Source: Gammaproteobacteria bacterium (lineage in GTDB: Bacteria; Pseudomonadota; Gammaproteobacteria; Steroidobacterales; Foliamicaceae). Taken from it: a DNA stretch of 36,312 bases. This document shows, piece by piece, positions 31,987-36,312 of the stretch (the first letter of the stretch is position 1; the number at the start of each line of letters is the position of its first letter). The position numbers and the translations under genes were made by a program. The notes beneath the pieces were generated by a model, which made no database searches, was not told the origin of the DNA, and worked only from the letters and a program-made list of their open reading frames with translations. The stretch spans positions 1 to 36,312 of the forward strand of contig JAPPHC010000055.1 in assembly GCA_028821145.1 (NCBI GenBank), given 5' to 3'.

Positions 31987-32501
31987 GGCCCGCCGGCTGC
32001 CGCGGGAGGCGGAAGCGCGGCCAGGTCGCGGAGTATCTGCCAGGCCAGTTCCTCGGCCAGGGCGTCGCGCAGGACCTCGGTCTCGCGCTCCATTCCCAGC
32101 ACCCGGAACTCGTCCTGCACGCGGGTGTGGTTCACTTCGCGCTCACGCGCCTCGATCAGCCGCGCCGGGCCGAGTCTGAGTGTGTAGCGCACGCGGTAGC
32201 TGATTTCCGTGACCGTGGGCAGATTGTTCGCGGAAATCGCCACGAGGCTCTCTTCGCTCTCGTCGTCCAGCAGACGCAGGATTGCAACGTCCTCCCCGGG
32301 CTCGCCATGCACCGGGACTCCGGCCAGTCGCAATTGCTCGTTGAGGGCGCGCCGAAGCGGCGTCGACCCATGGGCGCTTTGCAGCCAGATGCCGCCGGAC
32401 AGCGCCGGGAACTCAAGCGGCCCCTGAAACTGAAAGCCGCAGGCCGCGAGCAGGAGCGACAGTGCGCACGCCGCGGTAACGCGTGGCAGAAAAGCCCGCA
32501 T
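31983..32501 (-). CDS. lptE: LPS-assembly lipoprotein LptE
   Basis: LptE, 172 residues, plugs the LptD barrel during lipopolysaccharide insertion at the outer membrane. A lipoprotein signal ends in the lipobox LLLAAC, with C21 as the lipidation site, followed by GFQFQGPL, the family start (CGFxLRG type). The body has the short beta/alpha pattern of LptE (ALNEQLRLAGV, then ISYRVRYTLRLG and AEELAWQILRDLA). The ATG at 32501 lies 5 bases after the leuS stop. It overlaps cysS by four bases. The order leuS-lptE is normal. Confidence 0.92.
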   Translation of the reverse strand: MRAFLPRVTAACALSLLLAACGFQFQGPLEFPALSGGIWLQSAHGSTPLRRALNEQLRLAGVPVHGEPGEDVAILRLLDDESEESLVAISANNLPTVTEISYRVRYTLRLGPARLIEAREREVNHTRVQDEFRVLGMERETEVLRDALAEELAWQILRDLAALPPPAAAGGP

Positions 32502-32506
32502 GAGGG

Positions 32507-35113
32507 TCACACCACGAAATTCACGACGCGGCCGGGCACATACACCTCCCGCAGGATCGGAATTTCCGCCAGGTGGGCGGCCACCCGCTCGTTCCCGCGC
32601 GCGGCCGCCAGCACGTCGTCGCGTTCGGCGCCGGCCGCCACCCGGATGCTGGCGCGAAGCTTGCCGTTGATCTGAACCGCGATCTCCACGGTCTCCTCCT
32701 TCAGCCATTCCTCGCGCGCCTCCGGCCAGGGCGCATTGGCCAGCGATGCGGCGTGGCCCAGGCGTTCCCAGAGTTCTTCGCCCACGTGCGGCGCGAAGGG
32801 GCTGACCAGCAGCACCAGAGGCTCGGCGACGCCGCGCGGCAATTCGTCCCAGCGCGCGGCCGCATTGACCAGCTCCATCAATGCGGCGATGGCCGTGTTC
32901 AGTCGCAGCGTCCGGATGTCCTCGGTGACCTTCGCGATGGTGCGATGCAAAAGCCGCATCTGCTCCGCGTCCGGGTCCTTCTCGGCCACCCCGCGCTCGA
33001 GCAGCGCCCACAGCCGGTTGAGGAACCGGTGCGGACCCTCCACCCCGCGGGTACTCCAGGGCTTCGATTTCTCCAGCGGCCCCAGGAACATCTCGTAGAT
33101 GCGAAATGCATCGGCGCCGCAGTGGCTCAGAACATCGTCGGGGTTGACCACGTTGCCGCGCGACTTGGACATCTTGTGGGCGCGCGATTCGAGGACTACG
33201 GACGCATCCGCGGTCAGAACGAAATTCTCGCCGCTCTTGAGCACGTCATCCTCGCTGACGGCCACGGGTTCAAGTTCCTCGCCGCTGTCCTTCTCCACGT
33301 AGGCCGCCGGTTGCGAGCCGCTCACGCGGCGCGCGCGTTCCGCCGAGACCAGCGCGCCGCCATCGTCCCGGTAGGCGGTGTATTCGCGCTCGCCGAGAAT
33401 CACGCCCTGGTGCACGACCTTGCGGAAAGGCTCGTCGCAGGACACCAGGCCCGCGTCGTACAGCACCTTGTGCCAGAACCGCGCGTAGAGGAGATGCAGC
33501 ACGGCGTGTTCGGCGCCGCCGATGTACAGGTCCACCGGCATCCAGTAACGCTCCAGTTCCGGATCCACCAGGCGGCCCGGATTGTGGGGATCGATGAAGC
33601 GCAGGTAGTACCAGCACGAACCCGCCCATTGCGGCATGGTGTTGGTCTCGCGGCGCGCCGGCCGGCCGCTGGACGGATCGACCGTGTCCAGCCAGTCCGC
33701 AGCCTTGGCCAGCGGCCCCTCCGGAGATCCGCTGGGCCGGAAGTCCTCAAGGTCCGGGAGCGTCAGCGGCAGATCGGTTTTCGGAAGGGGACGCGCAACG
33801 CCGTCCACGAACACGACCGGAAACGGCTCGCCCCAGTAACGCTGGCGGCTGAACAGCCAGTCGCGCAGGCGGTAGGCGATCCTCGGCCGGCCCCGGCCGT
33901 GCCGCTCAAGCCAGTCCACCGCGGCCTGCTTGGCTTCCTCCATGCGCATGCCGTTCAGGAAATCGCTGTTGATCACCACGCCCTCGCCGCTGAAGGCGGC
34001 GTCCTCGTAGCCCTCCGGAGGTTGAACGGTGCGCACGACCTTCAGCGAATTCTCAAGCGCGAACTCCCAGTCGCGCTGGTCCTCGCCGGGAACGCCCATG
34101 ATCGCCCCGGTGCCGTAGCCCATCAGCACGTAGTCGGCCACCCACACCGGTACTTCCTCGCCGGTGACCGGGTGCCGGGTCCGCGCTCCCGTGTCCACGC
34201 CGCTGCGGTCGTGCGCGTCGGCTGCGCGGTCGCGCTGGCTCTTGCGCGCCGCATCAAGGCAATAGCGCCGCACCCCGTCGATACGCTGGGGCGTCGCGAG
34301 ATTCTCGACCAGCGGATGCTCCGGCGACAGCGCCAGGAAAGTGGCGCCGAAGATCGTGTCGGGGCGGGTGCTGAATACCCGGATCTTTTCCTCGCTCCCG
34401 ATCAGCTCGAAGTCGATCTCCGCGCCCACCGAACGGCCGATCCAGTTGCGCTGCATCTCCAGCGTCGATTCCGGCCAGTCCAGTCCGTCCAGCCCGTCCA
34501 GCAGGCGCTCCGCGTACTCGGTGATCCTGAGCATCCACTGCCTCAGGGGCCGGCGCTCGCAGGCAAAACCGCCAACTTCCGAACGCCCTTCCACGACTTC
34601 CTCGTTGGCCAGGGTGGTGCCGAGTTCGGGGCACCACCAGACCGGCTGCTCGTCCTGGTAGGCCAGCCCGCGCTCGTGGAGCTTGAGGAAAATCCACTGC
34701 GTCCAGCGGTAATAGTCCGGGTCGGCGGTGCTGAACTCGCGCGACCAGTCGTACGAGAACCCCAGCGACTTCAGTTGCGTGCGGAACCGGTCGATGTTGC
34801 GGCGCGTGGTCACCCGCGGATGCGTGTTGGTGCGCACGGCGTACTGCTCGGCCGGCAGGCCGAAGGCGTCCCAGCCGATCGGGTGAAGGACATTGTAGCC
34901 GCGCATCCGCTTGTAACGGGCAACGATGTCGGTCGCCGTGTAGCCCTCCGGGTGGCCCACATGCAGACCGGCGCCGCTGGGATACGGGAACATGTCGAGG
35001 ATGTAGGCCTTGGGCCGCGAATGATCGGGCCGGACCGGCGTCCTGAATGTTCCTTCACGCTCCCAGCGCGCTTGCCACTTCAGTTCGATTTCTGCAAACG
35101 GATACGACGTCAT
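32507..35113 (-). CDS. leuS: Leucyl-tRNA synthetase
   Basis: LeuS, 868 residues, is a class I synthetase with an editing domain. Motifs are HVGH at 51-54 (PSGAGLHVGHPEGYTATD), the editing-domain region around TRPDTIFGATFLALSPEHPLV and GTGAIMGVPGEDQRDWEFA, and KMSKS at about 646-650. Length is normal. There is no ribosome-binding site before the ATG. A TACAAT box ends 9 bases upstream, so a leaderless transcript is possible. It heads the compact operon that runs to pmbA. Confidence 0.97.
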   Translation of the reverse strand: MTSYPFAEIELKWQARWEREGTFRTPVRPDHSRPKAYILDMFPYPSGAGLHVGHPEGYTATDIVARYKRMRGYNVLHPIGWDAFGLPAEQYAVRTNTHPRVTTRRNIDRFRTQLKSLGFSYDWSREFSTADPDYYRWTQWIFLKLHERGLAYQDEQPVWWCPELGTTLANEEVVEGRSEVGGFACERRPLRQWMLRITEYAERLLDGLDGLDWPESTLEMQRNWIGRSVGAEIDFELIGSEEKIRVFSTRPDTIFGATFLALSPEHPLVENLATPQRIDGVRRYCLDAARKSQRDRAADAHDRSGVDTGARTRHPVTGEEVPVWVADYVLMGYGTGAIMGVPGEDQRDWEFALENSLKVVRTVQPPEGYEDAAFSGEGVVINSDFLNGMRMEEAKQAAVDWLERHGRGRPRIAYRLRDWLFSRQRYWGEPFPVVFVDGVARPLPKTDLPLTLPDLEDFRPSGSPEGPLAKAADWLDTVDPSSGRPARRETNTMPQWAGSCWYYLRFIDPHNPGRLVDPELERYWMPVDLYIGGAEHAVLHLLYARFWHKVLYDAGLVSCDEPFRKVVHQGVILGEREYTAYRDDGGALVSAERARRVSGSQPAAYVEKDSGEELEPVAVSEDDVLKSGENFVLTADASVVLESRAHKMSKSRGNVVNPDDVLSHCGADAFRIYEMFLGPLEKSKPWSTRGVEGPHRFLNRLWALLERGVAEKDPDAEQMRLLHRTIAKVTEDIRTLRLNTAIAALMELVNAAARWDELPRGVAEPLVLLVSPFAPHVGEELWERLGHAASLANAPWPEAREEWLKEETVEIAVQINGKLRASIRVAAGAERDDVLAAARGNERVAAHLAEIPILREVYVPGRVVNFVV

Positions 35114-35121
35114 GGCGCTGA

Positions 35122-35127
35122 ATTGTA
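35122..35127 (-). promoter_or_regulatory. Candidate -10 box directly before leuS
   Basis: The minus strand reads TACAAT at 35127-35122. A start site 6-8 bases further on would fall next to the leuS ATG (35113-35111), giving a leaderless message; no Shine-Dalgarno sequence is present. The -35 region is poor. Confidence 0.25.
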
Positions 35128-35173
35128 CGGGCCGCCAGCCCGCATATTTGCCTTAGTTGGTGTGCCGACTAAA

Positions 35174-35273
35174 GCCCTTCCTTCGCCCCACTCCTCGTGG
35201 GAGCGTTGGAGCAGGGACAGCGAGAATCGAGCCAGGATGGCGTCTCCCGCGAGGAGTGGGGCGAAGGAAGGGC
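35174..35273. repeat. Long inverted-repeat element (MITE/REP-like), copy 2
   Basis: Two 30-base arms (35174-35203 and 35244-35273), differing at one position that would be a G.U pair in RNA, flank a 40-base loop containing CCAGGATGG. Arm sequence and overall design resemble the element at 1638-1744. It lies between the short acyl-CoA dehydrogenase gene and leuS. Confidence 0.85.
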
Positions 35274-35292
35274 GAGGAAGCCCGCAGGCGGT

Positions 35293-36084
35293 CTAGCGTG
35301 TGAGGGCCGCCCAGGTCGCGCCCGGACCGGCGGCGATGGCGCGCCTGCCGACGGCCTCGGCCCAGTCGGAATCCCGGCCGTACTCAGCGCGCCAGCGCCA
35401 TAGCGGCAGGCTGAAGTATTGCAATCCCATCTCCTCGGTAAACCCGATCGCCCCATGCACCCCATGCGCGATCTGCGTGACCGGGTGCACGAGTTCCGAG
35501 CAGCGGCACTTGGCGATGGCGACCGCCAGCCACGCCGGGCTCTCCTCGGACTCCGGCATACCGTGCTTCTGCACGGCCGCGAAGGCCTGCTGCGACGCCG
35601 CCTGCATGCAGGCCGCGTAGCCCGCGAGTTCCGCCATTTGCTGCTGCACCGCCTGGAATTTCGCTATCGGGCGCCCGAACTGCCTGCGCTCCGAACAATA
35701 CGCGGCCGTGCGCTCCACCAGGCCCTGCGCGGCGCCCGCCATCTGCGCCGAGCGGAGCAGCGCCCCGGCCGGCATCGGCAACGGGGATGCGCCGGCGGCG
35801 GCATCTTCGGCGCTCTGGCCGAGCCCGCGACGGATCATGGTTTCGGGAAATGCACCCGGAGCGGCGTAGCGTCCGCAGGCCTCGGCGATGACGAAGGCGT
35901 CCGGCCATCCCCCGCCATAGCCCCCATGTTCCTGCGGCACCAGAACCATATCCAGGCCCATCTCGCGGGCCAGCGTCGTGAACCCGGCGCCACCGGAGCG
36001 GTGCGCCTCGGCGAGATTCTCCGGCGCCAGGTTTTCGGCGAACATGCGCTCCACCGTTTCCACCAGCAGCGGGTCGGCGCGCAT
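35293..36084 (-). CDS. Short acyl-CoA dehydrogenase-family protein lacking the middle domain
   Basis: A 263-residue protein. The N-terminal part has the acyl-CoA dehydrogenase helical domain (REMGLDMVLVPQEHGGYGGGWPDAFVIAEACGRYAAPGAFPET). It passes after about 30 residues into the C-terminal domain (AQMAGAAQGLVERTAAYCSERRQFGRPIAKFQAVQQQMAELA, then QIAHGVHGAIGFTEEMGLQYF). The beta-barrel middle domain, about 100-120 residues in full-length members (about 380), is absent. The FAD-contacting R-QFG motif is kept. It starts by a 1-base TGATG overlap with the upstream acyl-CoA dehydrogenase gene, so a two-subunit enzyme is plausible, as in some steroid-degrading dehydrogenases. Confidence 0.85.
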   Translation of the reverse strand: MRADPLLVETVERMFAENLAPENLAEAHRSGGAGFTTLAREMGLDMVLVPQEHGGYGGGWPDAFVIAEACGRYAAPGAFPETMIRRGLGQSAEDAAAGASPLPMPAGALLRSAQMAGAAQGLVERTAAYCSERRQFGRPIAKFQAVQQQMAELAGYAACMQAASQQAFAAVQKHGMPESEESPAWLAVAIAKCRCSELVHPVTQIAHGVHGAIGFTEEMGLQYFSLPLWRWRAEYGRDSDWAEAVGRRAIAAGPGATWAALTR

Positions 36085-36312
36085 CAGCGAAGACCCAGGC
36101 CGCGCGCGATGATGCCGCGCAGGATTTCACCGCTGCCCCCGCGCAGCGAGAACGACGGCGCCAGGACCGTCATCAGGTGCAGCGCCTGCTGGTACGGCAG
36201 CGCGTCCTCCGCGCCGTCCGGCGGCAGATCGACGATCTCCTGGGCCAGCCGCGGCAGGGACTGCTCGAAGCGGGTGCCCATGTCCTTGACCATGGCCGCT
36301 TCCAGGGCCGGC
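36084..36312 (-). CDS. Acyl-CoA dehydrogenase, C-terminal part (cut by the window)
   Basis: The open frame enters from the right edge and ends at 36084. The visible 75 residues include AAMVKDMGTRFEQSLPRLAQ and the ending MTVLAPSFSLRGGSGEILRGIIARGLGLR, typical of the last two helices of acyl-CoA dehydrogenases, with the flavin-contacting GGSGEILR. An internal ATG at 36293 exists, but the coding pattern continues past it. Its TGA overlaps the ATG of the next gene. Confidence 0.85.
   Translation of the reverse strand, partial: PALEAAMVKDMGTRFEQSLPRLAQEIVDLPPDGAEDALPYQQALHLMTVLAPSFSLRGGSGEILRGIIARGLGLR

Noticed and set aside
32573-35296. 907-codon plus-strand open frame opposite leuS
   Set aside because: It is a GC-driven shadow of leuS, whose HVGH and KMSKS motifs are complete on the minus strand.

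Overview
The window is about 36 kb of GC-rich, densely coding bacterial chromosome. Two gene orders point to an uncultivated or little-studied gammaproteobacterium: leuS-lptE-...-holA-nadD-rsfS, and yhdP-nit-tldD-...-pmbA. The species cannot be named from the sequence alone. No rRNA, tRNA, CRISPR array, phage or complete insertion sequence was seen. No gap between genes exceeds about 180 bases.

Region 1 (about 1-14,250, minus strand, read right to left) looks like a vitamin and metabolite block. It opens with a TPP riboswitch. The riboswitch leads a TonB-dependent receptor, a small YkoF-like thiamine-binding protein, a PnuC/PnuT-type transporter and an aminoglycoside-phosphotransferase-fold kinase. 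Together these form a coherent thiamine capture, transport and phosphorylation operon. On the same strand, with short gaps, follow an aldehyde dehydrogenase, a VOC protein, a DUF485 plus sodium:solute symporter pair, then biotin synthesis (bioB, bioF, a periplasmic peroxiredoxin, bioD, bioA). An enoyl-CoA hydratase-like protein, a cupin with an intrinsic terminator, and the cut-off start of a membrane protein end this side.

Region 2 (14,250-19,045) holds the only plus-strand genes. They are an amidohydrolase-fold protein without the usual N-terminal metal ligands, a DUF222-HNH endonuclease gene carrying three copies of a perfect DNA palindrome, and a periplasmic thioredoxin-fold protein. folC lies between the last two on the minus strand.

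Region 3 (19,025-35,113, minus strand) is a compact housekeeping run with many 4-base start/stop overlaps: leuS, lptE, cysS, hisI, sufE, yidD, a Trm112-like gene, holA, nadD, rsfS, yhdP, nit, tldD, purE, pmbA. It covers tRNA charging, lipopolysaccharide export, replication clamp loading, NAD synthesis, ribosome silencing, Fe-S assembly, purine synthesis and TldD/E proteolysis. The right edge has two acyl-CoA dehydrogenase-family genes, one short of its middle domain and one cut by the window.

Dispersed repeats run through the window. There are two long inverted-repeat elements of about 100 bp (1638-1744 and 35174-35273). There is also a smaller REP-like hairpin family, with compensating stem changes, at 8363-8417, 18315-18333 and inside cysS at 30973-31005, where it is translated in frame.
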